A stretch of 62,967 nt of DNA from Candidatus Heimdallarchaeota archaeon (GTDB lineage Archaea; Asgardarchaeota; Heimdallarchaeia; Hodarchaeales; Hodarchaeaceae), in NCBI GenBank assembly GCA_011364965.1, contig RDOB01000009.1, positions 1-62,967 on the forward strand. The letters are read 5' to 3'. Of the stretch, positions 18,473 to 26,936 are shown one piece after another; position 1 is the first letter of the stretch; every line of letters starts with the position of its first letter. The notes beneath the pieces were generated by a model, which was not told the origin of the DNA, did no database searches, and worked only from the letters and a program-made list of their open reading frames with translations. The position numbers and the translations under genes are program-made.

Positions 18473-18517
18473 TATTTAAGTCAAAATGTAATTCTTTTAC
18501 ATGTAAATCTTTTACAG
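18473..18517 (+). promoter_or_regulatory. TATA-like box with overlapping palindrome before ABC-2 operon
   Basis: TATTTAAG at 18473-18480 resembles a TATA box. The perfect 12-base palindrome TTTACATGTAAA lies at 18496-18507, where transcription should begin. TCTTTTACA occurs twice (18493-18501 and 18509-18517), and TGTAA/TTACA forms a further inverted repeat (18487-18501). Overlap of the palindrome with the expected start fits a repressor site for the exporter operon. Confidence 0.5.
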
Positions 18518-18576
18518 TCCAATTGAAAATAGTTTTGGATTTTTAAATATTCATGTTCAAAGAGGTAATTTAATCC

Positions 18577-19614
18577 ATGTCAGTCGATCAAATTATCCAA
18601 GTTCGTGATTTAACTAAAATATATAAGTCTAAGAAACGCACGGGTCTTTTTCGGAGTAAAAAAAATGAAGTGCATGCTCTTAAGGGAATCTCATTCAATG
18701 TGGATGAAGGAGAAATCTTTGGATTATTAGGACCAAATGGAGCAGGTAAAACTACCCTCATAAAAATCCTTACGACTTTATTATTACCAAGTTCAGGAAC
18801 AGCAAGGGTTAATGGTTTCTCCCTAGAGGACGAAAATGGCATTAAAGCATCCATTGGAGCAATGCTGATGGGTGAGCGGGGTCTTTATTGGAAATTAACA
18901 GGAAGAGAGAATCTTGAATATTTTGGAGCTTTATATCACGTTCCTAAATCTATCCGTAAATCTAGAATTCAATCATTAATCGATTTATTAGAGCTAGAAA
19001 AAATAGTTGATCGTACAGTTGAAACATATAGCTCAGGACAAAAAATGAAAATGGTTTTTGCACGAGCACTTATCAATGATGCTCCTATCTTAATGCTAGA
19101 TGAACCAACGAACACTCTCGATGTTAAAGAAGCACGACGCCTTCGCAATATCGTAAAAAATCAAAATGAATTAGGAAAAACCATAATTTATTGCACTCAC
19201 CAGATGTACGAAGCGGAAGAGCTGTGTCATCGCGTAGGAATAATCGATCAAGGACAAATTATTGCTTTAGATGATCCTCATGATTTAAAGGATTCCTTAG
19301 AAGATAATGATATTTTAAGTGTAGAAGGAAACATTCCTGAAATTGCAAGAATGGCTGTAGAAAGCATACCAGGAGTAATTTCAGCATCCATGCTGACAAA
19401 ACGCGTAAATAATGGATCAAGTGAAGAAAGACCTTATTTAAACATCGTTTGTGATAATAGCAGGACAAAATTACCTCAAATTATCTCTGTTCTAAGTTCC
19501 AATGGAACTATCATTCAAAATATTGATAAGAAAGAGACTACTCTTGAAGATGTTTTCATCAATATTACTGGTCGGTCTCTGATGGATGATACTAGGGTCG
19601 AATCATCAAATTGA
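18577..19614 (+). CDS. ABC-2 type transporter ATP-binding protein
   Basis: This 345-residue ATPase has Walker A GPNGAGKT (52-59), the signature YSSGQKMKM (151-159, SSGQ in place of LSGGQ), Walker B ILMLDEPTNTLD (171-182) and H-loop His208 in CTHQM. The C-terminal 100 residues form the extra domain usual in DrrA/CcmA-type exporters. ATG 18577 is supported by GAGGTAAT at 18562-18569, seven bases upstream. It is first in an operon with two ABC-2 permeases (gaps of 15 and 11 bases). The complex would export lipids, drugs or surface polymers; the substrate is unknown. Confidence 0.93.
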   Translation: MSVDQIIQVRDLTKIYKSKKRTGLFRSKKNEVHALKGISFNVDEGEIFGLLGPNGAGKTTLIKILTTLLLPSSGTARVNGFSLEDENGIKASIGAMLMGERGLYWKLTGRENLEYFGALYHVPKSIRKSRIQSLIDLLELEKIVDRTVETYSSGQKMKMVFARALINDAPILMLDEPTNTLDVKEARRLRNIVKNQNELGKTIIYCTHQMYEAEELCHRVGIIDQGQIIALDDPHDLKDSLEDNDILSVEGNIPEIARMAVESIPGVISASMLTKRVNNGSSEERPYLNIVCDNSRTKLPQIISVLSSNGTIIQNIDKKETTLEDVFINITGRSLMDDTRVESSN

Positions 19615-19629
19615 GAAGAGGATAATCAA

Positions 19630-20490
19630 ATGTCTCAGTTGAGTCTTAGCTTACAAGGACATCTTGGAGTCGTTTGGGGAACCTTCATCGTGAGATTAAA
19701 AACAATCTCGCGGTATAAAGGATCCTTATCCATGGATATCTTTATGCCTATTATGTTTGCTGCCATGCCAATCCTTCTGGGGCAAGCAATGGCTGGATCT
19801 ATATCCGAAGCTTCTGCAAATTTTCAAGCAAACACAGGGTTGACTAATGCAAGTTACATAGCTTATATGATCATTGGTGCGAATGTTTTTTCCACAGTAA
19901 CAGCCTCATTTTGGCTATTTGGCTTTTTTATCCGACGTGAACAAATATTGGGGACTTTAGAATCATTATTTATGACTCCAGCTAGTAAAACCTCAATATT
20001 AGCGGGATTAGCATTTTATGTTGAAGCAAGATCTGCTTTCACTTTTGTACTCGGATATCTCCTTGGCTGTATCTTATTTGGAATCAATCCACTTCAAGGA
20101 CAGGTAATTCTTGCATTATTAATTCTCCTTATTGGGTTAATTCCTATACATGGACTTTCTTTTCTGATGGGAGCATTAGTATTAAAGGTCAAACAGGCTA
20201 ATAGCTTGATGAACTCTCTCCAATGGGGATTAGGTATCATAATGGGGGCTTTTATACCAGTTACCGCTCTTCCTTTGTTCATACAGATAGTTTCGTTTAT
20301 TTTTCCTGGATTTTATCTTAATTATGGTATCCAAGCTGCGTTGACTGGTATTGAATGGTTTTTTGGGAATATGTATCTAGATCTCACTGTGATTTTCATT
20401 TTCGTTTTAATCTGTCCATTAGTTGGTTATTGGGTCTTTTCTAAAGCTGAATCTCGTATAAAAGCTGCAGAGGGAGTAGGACAATTTTAG
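19630..20490 (+). CDS. ABC-2 type transporter permease
   Basis: This 286-residue protein has about six membrane helices and the ABC-2 permease layout: a cytoplasmic N-terminus, then a first helix around MDIFMPIMFAAMP and the conserved region GTLESLFMTPASKTSIL after helix 2. The last helix pair ends in a short basic tail. It is the second gene of the exporter operon and would pair with the next permease as a heterodimer. Confidence 0.88.
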   Translation: MSQLSLSLQGHLGVVWGTFIVRLKTISRYKGSLSMDIFMPIMFAAMPILLGQAMAGSISEASANFQANTGLTNASYIAYMIIGANVFSTVTASFWLFGFFIRREQILGTLESLFMTPASKTSILAGLAFYVEARSAFTFVLGYLLGCILFGINPLQGQVILALLILLIGLIPIHGLSFLMGALVLKVKQANSLMNSLQWGLGIIMGAFIPVTALPLFIQIVSFIFPGFYLNYGIQAALTGIEWFFGNMYLDLTVIFIFVLICPLVGYWVFSKAESRIKAAEGVGQF

Positions 20491-20494
20491 GAGG
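20489..20494 (+). promoter_or_regulatory. Strong ribosome-binding site
   Basis: AGGAGG overlaps the stop codon of the first permease gene and lies seven bases before ATG 20502. It fixes the start of the second permease and indicates reinitiation between the two. Confidence 0.7.
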
Positions 20495-20501
20495 CATAAT
20501 A

Positions 20502-21341
20502 ATGGGATTTGCACCGAGAAAAGTCGTAAGAACTGAAGAATTTCAATTGTGGTGGAAACAATTCTGCTCTATGACAAGAAAGGAATTTATTATTTTAACT
20601 CGTTACAAATTTCAATTTTTTCTAAGCTTTATCCAAGTTTTTCTTATTATGTTCCTTTTTACAGCAGCAGCATTAATTTTAAGCCCAGCTGATAAGACAA
20701 GTTATGGTTTAGGACTTATGTATTATTCTTTTATTCTCTTCATGTTTCTCTCAACCGCATTGTGGGATATTGGAAATTCATTAAGAGAAGAACAATATCA
20801 GGGAACCTTGGAAAGTCTGTTTCTATCACCTATTTCCTATATTTCGACCCTAATTTCTAGAATAATTACAAATCTCATCTGGACTAGCTTAAATGTTATT
20901 GTTACGTTTTTTGTCATGTCTTTTGTGTTTGGTGAATTACCAATAAAGAATGTGACATGGGGAATCTTAATTCTAATCCTTGGAACAATCGTATGCTTTG
21001 GATTCTCGTTTGGATTTGCCGGATTAGCTTTACGTTATAAGGAGTCTATGAACACTTTAACAAATTTCCTACAATTAATTTTCATGATCGTATGTGCCAT
21101 GTTTTTTCCCTTTTCAGCCTTACCAGAAGTAATCCAGTGGATCTCACGTTTGATTCCTCTCTCCTATTGTGTAGATTTATTTCGTACAACGATGATTGGT
21201 GTCACACCAGAACTTCTACCCTTTGAAATTGAAGTAATTATTGTTGCGGTATCTGCAGTATTATTTCCGGTTATAGGGGTATATTATTTTCGTCGAACTG
21301 TCCAACAAGCTAAAAAAGATGGAAATTTGTCTGAATATTAG
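20502..21341 (+). CDS. ABC-2 type transporter permease
   Basis: This 279-residue protein has six hydrophobic helices and the ABC-2 hallmark GTLESLFLSPISYISTL after the second helix, closely parallel to the preceding permease. It was probably produced by an old duplication. The segment FPFSALPEVIQWISRLIPLSY before the last helices is also typical. The strong ribosome-binding site at 20489 sets the start. Its 3' end abuts the GNAT gene, whose start may lie within it. Confidence 0.88.
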   Translation: MGFAPRKVVRTEEFQLWWKQFCSMTRKEFIILTRYKFQFFLSFIQVFLIMFLFTAAALILSPADKTSYGLGLMYYSFILFMFLSTALWDIGNSLREEQYQGTLESLFLSPISYISTLISRIITNLIWTSLNVIVTFFVMSFVFGELPIKNVTWGILILILGTIVCFGFSFGFAGLALRYKESMNTLTNFLQLIFMIVCAMFFPFSALPEVIQWISRLIPLSYCVDLFRTTMIGVTPELLPFEIEVIIVAVSAVLFPVIGVYYFRRTVQQAKKDGNLSEY

Positions 21342-21366
21342 TAAAGAAATGGATTGTACAAAGATA

Positions 21367-22356
21367 ATGCTTATGAATAACTTCAGAATACGAAAATGGG
21401 ATCCAAAGACGGATTTAGAGTATTTTATCCAACAAGAATTTATTGCTATCCAAGAAATGGGATTTTTAAGAATAACCTCGTCGGAGGATGACGCTTTTCA
21501 AAAACATAAGGCTGATATCCAAAGTTTGTTAAAACAAAAGGAAAAATTTTTTGTTTTTTTTATTGAAACTAGTGATGATAACCGCTGTGGCTATATCTGG
21601 CTCGCAGACAGGGGAGGAGGAGAACCTTGGGATTTTGATACAAACACTTGTTGGATTTATGATATCCGCGTCAAACCAGAGTACCAGCGTAAAGGTTTGG
21701 GAAAGATGCTTTTAGAAAAAGCTATTCAATGGGCAAGAGCGGAGGGATTCTCTAAAATTGGTTTACACGTTTTCAGTTCAAATTCAAAGGCCTATAACCT
21801 CTATTGCAAGGTTGGTTTTAATGTCAGCCATTGCTATCACCAAAAATTTATTCAAACAGAAAAATTCAGTAATAATGAACAAGAAGGGGATTTTAGTCCC
21901 TTTACTATTCGTTCAGCAACCTTTCCAAAAGATAAAGAGGTTGTACGGGAGCTTATAAAAGACAATTTTACTAAAATAGTACTAGAGAGAAATAATAACA
22001 TTGCTATAAAAAATATTAATGAAAGATACAACTGCTATATGGACAAAATTGACTTATCTAAAGAAAAACATCAAATTTTCATTGTAGAGAATCAGGAAGA
22101 AGAAATAAAAGGTTATGTTTGGGGATATCGGTCAAAAGGAGACATAGGAGAAAAGGAATATCTATGGTTGCAAGATATAGCAGTCGAAAATGAGTCACTA
22201 GAGACTCTTTTGATCCAAAAAATCGAAAATTGGGCTATTAAGCAAAACTTGGATACCATCCGAACAGGCGTTCGCACCTCAAAACAAAAATTCTGGTTCA
22301 AACTCAGCAGTCTGGGTTTTCATGTAAGTAATTATTTCATGGAAATTAACTTGTGA
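21367..22356 (+). CDS. Tandem GNAT-family acetyltransferase, second domain degenerate
   Basis: This roughly 330-residue protein has two GNAT-like halves. The first (about residues 5-155) has strand 4 CWIYDIRVKPEYQ, the acetyl-CoA loop QRKGLGKMLLE and the ending AYNLYCKVGFNV. The second (about 185-330) keeps the strand pattern (YLWLQDIAVENESLETLLI and the ending FWFKLSSLGFHV) but has lost the Q/R-x-x-G-x-G/A loop, so it probably does not bind acetyl-CoA. Possible starts are ATG 21319 (overlapping the permease), 21367 or 21373. I prefer 21367/21373 because the domain begins at once with FRIRKW. The substrate is unknown. Confidence 0.8.
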   Translation: MLMNNFRIRKWDPKTDLEYFIQQEFIAIQEMGFLRITSSEDDAFQKHKADIQSLLKQKEKFFVFFIETSDDNRCGYIWLADRGGGEPWDFDTNTCWIYDIRVKPEYQRKGLGKMLLEKAIQWARAEGFSKIGLHVFSSNSKAYNLYCKVGFNVSHCYHQKFIQTEKFSNNEQEGDFSPFTIRSATFPKDKEVVRELIKDNFTKIVLERNNNIAIKNINERYNCYMDKIDLSKEKHQIFIVENQEEEIKGYVWGYRSKGDIGEKEYLWLQDIAVENESLETLLIQKIENWAIKQNLDTIRTGVRTSKQKFWFKLSSLGFHVSNYFMEINL

Positions 22357-22416
22357 AAAAAAAATTGATTTCAGGGTAATTCATACTATAGACATTTTAA
22401 AAGAGAATTCAGAATC

Positions 22417-23865
22417 TTAAGTTGGCACTAATCGCTTCAACTGACGAATAACACCAAGTCTCAAGTAATACCAATAGGCACGTCGCTTATATTTATTCCG
22501 AGCAAAAATTCCAGAAAAACGACGAATCCAGCTATCATAAACATGACGATAAGCCATATAAAGCTCATACTGGAGCTCTGGGGCAGTTAAATGCTCCATA
22601 TCACAGACAGCATGAATCATATCATAATTTGTCCAATTTTTATCAATAATTCGCCCTTTCTGATCTAATTCTGTAAACATGGGAGTACCTGGATAAGGTG
22701 TTAGAAGCATAGAAATAATAATATCAGGTTTAACCACCTCTGTCGCCCAGTGCATGGTTTTCTGAATTGAGGTATGAGTTTCTTTTTCATGTCCCAGAAC
22801 AATCATCAACTGGGCTAAAATATTATGTTTGCGAAGTAATTTTATTGCTTCAACCGTTTGGTCTCCCCTAATTCCTTTCTGATACATATCTAAAACTTCA
22901 GCAAATGGCGACTCTCCTCCGACTAATTGCCAATAATTACCTGCTCTGTTCATTAGACCAAGGATGTTCTTACATTTAAGAATACTATCAACACGCATCT
23001 GAGCAAACCATTCAATATTATCTCCATTTAATCCTCTTCTAAGGAGTTCATTACATAGCTCTTCTACAAGCTGGGGCGAACCTCCACAGAAATTATCATC
23101 TGTAAACCAAAAAAAGCGACTCCCAAGCTCATTATACATCCATTCCATTTCATCTACAATACGTTTAACCGATTTGGTTGCCCATTGTCGTCGATAAAAC
23201 CCGCTTTGTGAACAAAAAGAACATTGATGAGTACAACCCCGAGACCCTTCTAAAATTATATACGGATTATCAGACATCAGAGCAAAATGATATCGTTCCA
23301 ACGGTACAAAATGGTAAGCTGGGAAAGGTAAAGTCTCTAACTCAGCATTAGTAAGCGGGGGCCGATCAGGAGTGCGAATGAAACCATTCTCAGATATAAA
23401 AGCTATCCCAGAAATTTGTTCTAGTCCTCTTTTTGTTAATCCGTGGCGAGAAAAATGTTTCAATAAATCTACGATTGTTTTATCAGCCTCATATCGCGTT
23501 ATAACATCAATCACAGGAAATTCAGCGAGCGTTGCGTCATCTAAAGCAGTAAAATGTGATCCTCCAGTAAGAGTCATAATATTGGGATTAATCCCTTTGG
23601 CAAGATCCAATGTACGAATTGTAGTAAATACATTACATGTAGCATGACTTCCAGAGCCTACAATGTCTGGTTTTTCCTGTTTAATTCGCTCCTCTAATTT
23701 AATCCAATCTAAATCCTCAGCTTGGCAATCAATTACTTTCAATTCAATACTTGGGAACTCTTTTTCGATAATCGCTGCAAGAAGTAACAGATTATATGGA
23801 GGGGGAAGATAATTACCCATTACAAACCAAAACTTCTTTGGGGGTTCAATAAGCATAATTTTCAT
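22417..23865 (-). CDS. B12-binding domain radical SAM protein
   Basis: The protein has 482 residues. Residues 1-140 form a B12-binding-type Rossmann domain, starting MKIMLIEPP with PDIVGSGSHATC and LTGGSHFTAL. The radical SAM domain follows, with the cluster motif RGCTHQCSFCSQ (C211, C215, C218) and FFWFTDDNF. The conserved ending MLLTPYPGTPMFTEL is near 395-410. The layout matches the BchE/HpnP-like family of B12-dependent radical SAM methylases and cyclases. The usual DxHxxG cobalamin ligand is not evident, so cobalamin may bind base-off without a histidine. The substrate is unknown. Confidence 0.85.
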   Translation of the reverse strand: MKIMLIEPPKKFWFVMGNYLPPPYNLLLLAAIIEKEFPSIELKVIDCQAEDLDWIKLEERIKQEKPDIVGSGSHATCNVFTTIRTLDLAKGINPNIMTLTGGSHFTALDDATLAEFPVIDVITRYEADKTIVDLLKHFSRHGLTKRGLEQISGIAFISENGFIRTPDRPPLTNAELETLPFPAYHFVPLERYHFALMSDNPYIILEGSRGCTHQCSFCSQSGFYRRQWATKSVKRIVDEMEWMYNELGSRFFWFTDDNFCGGSPQLVEELCNELLRRGLNGDNIEWFAQMRVDSILKCKNILGLMNRAGNYWQLVGGESPFAEVLDMYQKGIRGDQTVEAIKLLRKHNILAQLMIVLGHEKETHTSIQKTMHWATEVVKPDIIISMLLTPYPGTPMFTELDQKGRIIDKNWTNYDMIHAVCDMEHLTAPELQYELYMAYRHVYDSWIRRFSGIFARNKYKRRAYWYYLRLGVIRQLKRLVPT

Positions 23866-23954
23866 ATTTAATCAACAAGTGCTAGATCAAGCCTCAGAGG
23901 ATCCTTAAGTATCAATAAAGGCAGGAATAGTCATTAAATCTAAAAATACAATAT

Positions 23955-24119
23955 TTACTCATTTAGAGTAAAGTAATAATTAAGCCAAGGACAGCTAATC
24001 GGATTAAATTCCGCTCCAACATTGCATTTTTCCAAGTGATCACAGATCAAGCATGGGGTATCCCATGGTGGATTTAATTCTGGATAATTTTCTATTGTAA
24101 GGAGTTCTTCCATAGACAT
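23955..24119 (-). CDS. Miniature protein with RPC34/RPC39-type cysteine cluster
   Basis: This 54-residue protein holds four cysteines, C23, C26, C32 and C43 (PCLICDHLEKC, then NPISCPWLNYYF). The spacing C-x2-C-x5-C-x10-C matches, from memory of the family, the C-terminal iron-sulfur motif of RNA polymerase III subunit RPC34/RPC39, including the following aromatic W-x-x-[YW] segment. Unlike RPC34 there is no winged helix before it. ATG 24119 is chosen because GAGGAT lies six bases upstream. A TTG at 24155 would extend it by 12 residues into the opposing gene. It probably binds a 4Fe-4S cluster or zinc. Confidence 0.6.
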   Translation of the reverse strand: MSMEELLTIENYPELNPPWDTPCLICDHLEKCNVGAEFNPISCPWLNYYFTLNE

Positions 24120-24194
24120 GAGTGTATCCTCGAAAACAGGGATTTTTATGTGCAAAATTATAGGACTTTCAAATGTTTCATTAGTCTTTTGACA

Positions 24195-25043
24195 ATGATA
24201 GAAAAGGAAGAATGGATTTTGGTTCTAGTTGGTGCTTTTATATTACCTCATGGGAGTATGATTTTAAATCCAGAGAAAAAAAATCTACCTCAAGGAGCAA
24301 AAGATCTGCATTATGCCATGCAAAAGGTTAGAAAACTGATTGAGAATTTAAATGCAGAATTATGCGTTCTTATTACCCCACATGGATTTTGCCTTAATGA
24401 AGATTTTGGCCTCTATTTTAATGAAAAAGCTGCAGGAACAGCAGAATGGGAAGGAGAGTACAAAGAATATCAAGTAGAAGTACAATTAAATAGGAAATTA
24501 ACCCAAAAACTCTTCAATGATTTAAAAGAAGAGGGAATACCAGTTTCCACCATAGTTAGTTATACATCGAATGCTGCTTTTCCTCTTCGGTGGGGAGAAG
24601 TTGTACCTCTGTATTTTTTGAAAAAAATATCATTAAACTATATGATAATATCGATTCCTACCCGACGGTATGAACATGGATTAGAGATGATTCCAGAACT
24701 ACAAACCATGGGAAAATTCTTAAAGGATTTCATTGAGAATCTTGAAGAAAGAATTATTGTTATTATTAGTGCTGATCTCGCACATACGCATTCACATGAT
24801 GGACCATACAGTTTTTCCACTACTGCAGCACAATTCGACAATTATATTGAGGAATATATCAAGACTCAAGAAGAAACATTTCTTCTCGAAAAAGCAGGGA
24901 ACATTCTGAATCAAGCTCTTGCTTGTGGATTCGCAGGAATTGTGATTTCACAACAACTTCTATTAAATTCGGGATTACAGGCAAAGATTTTAATTCGAAA
25001 CCATCCTTCTTATTATGGGATGATGATTGTAACTTATATCTAG
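24195..25043 (+). CDS. MEMO/LigB-like class III extradiol dioxygenase-fold protein
   Basis: This roughly 282-residue protein follows the MEMO/LigB pattern: GAFILPHGS near the N-terminus, VLITPHGF, a region SNAAFPLRWGEVVPLYFL, and IISADLAHTHSHDGPY, whose histidines match the SGDLSHR...GPY metal-site segment. Members bind iron or copper, or act as redox or adaptor proteins; some are ring-cleaving dioxygenases. The actual reaction here is unknown. ATG 24195 is preferred. An upstream GTG 24150 would overlap the divergent gene region and add a poorly conserved segment. Confidence 0.8.
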   Translation: MIEKEEWILVLVGAFILPHGSMILNPEKKNLPQGAKDLHYAMQKVRKLIENLNAELCVLITPHGFCLNEDFGLYFNEKAAGTAEWEGEYKEYQVEVQLNRKLTQKLFNDLKEEGIPVSTIVSYTSNAAFPLRWGEVVPLYFLKKISLNYMIISIPTRRYEHGLEMIPELQTMGKFLKDFIENLEERIIVIISADLAHTHSHDGPYSFSTTAAQFDNYIEEYIKTQEETFLLEKAGNILNQALACGFAGIVISQQLLLNSGLQAKILIRNHPSYYGMMIVTYI

Positions 25044-25277
25044 AGGGTTTCTTTAGGGATTATAAGACTATTCCTAGGTTAAATGAGTAATATTTTTGAA
25101 AATAAGGACATTCAAAACCTAGAGGAGCATTTATGAAACTTAGAAGTATTGCTAATAAGACGAAGTTAACTCCAATAGGGATCAGGGTCAGTCAATTTAT
25201 CTGGATCTCCAAGTTATCCAGATCTTGGATTTCTAATCAATCCATTTCATAAAATACCAATTTATCTTAAACTTCTT

Positions 25278-26888
25278 TCATTTGATATTAGGACTCACAA
25301 CATCACTCATAACTGATTTGCGAAGGAGAGTATCTTTTGGAGTATTCCGATGATAAGGGTAATTGACATTATAATGTACCCCACGAGACTCTTTTCGATG
25401 ATATGCAGATTCAATAATCATCTGCGCAACATCAGCAATATTCCGTAACTCGATTAAGTCAGAAGTAATCTTAAAATCCCAATAATATTGATTTATTTCA
25501 TCTTGAAGGAGTCGAATCCGTCGGATCGCCCGACGAAGGCGTTTATCTGATCGAACAATCCCCACATAATTAGACATCAAAAGTCGAACTTCAGCCCAAT
25601 TTTGACTCACAACCACAGATTCATCACTATCGACAGCATCACCCGAATGCCAAAAAGAAAAAGATTCAGCTTTCATTGAATCCTTTTGCAAAAACTCTTG
25701 ACATTTAATTGCAGCAAAATGGGCCATTGCACTGGCTTCCAGCAAGGAATTTGACGCGAGACGATTTGCTCCGTGAAATCCAGTACAAGCTGCCTCACCT
25801 AAGGCTAGAAGTCCCTTGATATCTGTAGTGCCAGATAGGGACGCACGAATCCCACCAATTATATAATGAGCCCCAGGAACAATTGGAATGGGTTGTTTAG
25901 TGATATCAATTCCAAGTGAAAGGCATTTTTCATAGATGCCAGGAAATCGGGAAATGATAAAGTCTGAATTTTTAAAAGAAATATCAAGATATAAATGGTC
26001 TTCACCTGATCGTTTTAATTCAGAATCAATAGCACGCGCAACAATATCTCTAGGCGCTAATTCCATAGCATCATTATACTTTTTCATAAAACGATTTTTT
26101 TCCCCATTTATTAAAATCGCGCCTTCTCCCCGGAGTGCTTCAGAAATAAGAAAAGATTTAGCATACGGATGGTAAAGAAGAGTAGGATGAAACTGAATGA
26201 ATTCCATATTCATTATCGTGGCTCCAGCACGATAAGCCATAGCAATACCATCACCACTTGCTACATCAGGATTACTTGTGTAAAGAAACGCTTTCCCCAC
26301 TCCTCCTGTAGCAATAACTGTAATACGGGCAGAAAAGTTATGAACATTCCCTGTTTTTTTATTTAACGCATAAACTCCCAAACAGCGCCCAGCACGAATT
26401 TTTAGATTAATAGCGACATGATTCTCAAGGATGGAAATATTTGGATTATCATGAACTGCAATTCGCAAAGCACGATGAAGCTCCTTCCCAGTAATGTCCT
26501 CTGCATGAACTACTCTTCTATTCGAATGACCAGCTTCAAGTCCTAAATCATATTCTCCTGAATTTGTCTTAGAAAACTGAACTCCTAGACTAGCAAGATC
26601 ATTGATTAACTTTGGACCTTCTCTAACAATAGATTCGACAATTTTCAGGTGACACAACCCATCTCCAACGGAAAGCGTGTCAGCGATGTGCTGTTTAAAG
26701 GAGTCCTTATCCGATGTGACAGCAGCGACCCCTGCTTGAGCGAGGATCGTAGCACATTCATTAATCTTTGTTTTTGTTAGTATAACAACTTGCGCGGATT
26801 TAGCAACCTTCAGTGCAAAATATAATCCTGCTAGCCCAGAACCGATCACGACAACATCAGAATGGATTTCAATTTCATCAGAATCCAA
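25278..26888 (-). CDS. nadB: L-aspartate oxidase (NAD biosynthesis)
   Basis: This 536-residue flavoprotein has the N-terminal FAD site VVIGSGLAGLY, then the NadB landmarks ATILAQAGVAAV, HSNRRVVHAEDITGKEL, MEFIQFHPTLLY and LRGEGAILI, PGAHYIIGGI and GEAACTGFHGANRLASNSLLE. It oxidises L-aspartate to iminoaspartate, the substrate of NadA. The length is normal and all key motifs are intact. nadA and nadC are not in the window. Distinction from succinate dehydrogenase flavoprotein rests on the short C-terminal helical region and the ATILAQAG motif. Confidence 0.93.
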   Translation of the reverse strand: MDSDEIEIHSDVVVIGSGLAGLYFALKVAKSAQVVILTKTKINECATILAQAGVAAVTSDKDSFKQHIADTLSVGDGLCHLKIVESIVREGPKLINDLASLGVQFSKTNSGEYDLGLEAGHSNRRVVHAEDITGKELHRALRIAVHDNPNISILENHVAINLKIRAGRCLGVYALNKKTGNVHNFSARITVIATGGVGKAFLYTSNPDVASGDGIAMAYRAGATIMNMEFIQFHPTLLYHPYAKSFLISEALRGEGAILINGEKNRFMKKYNDAMELAPRDIVARAIDSELKRSGEDHLYLDISFKNSDFIISRFPGIYEKCLSLGIDITKQPIPIVPGAHYIIGGIRASLSGTTDIKGLLALGEAACTGFHGANRLASNSLLEASAMAHFAAIKCQEFLQKDSMKAESFSFWHSGDAVDSDESVVVSQNWAEVRLLMSNYVGIVRSDKRLRRAIRRIRLLQDEINQYYWDFKITSDLIELRNIADVAQMIIESAYHRKESRGVHYNVNYPYHRNTPKDTLLRKSVMSDVVSPNIK

Positions 26889-26936
26889 TTAATACTCTCC
26901 AAAGTATAATTATTGAGATGGCACGGTAATTCTATT

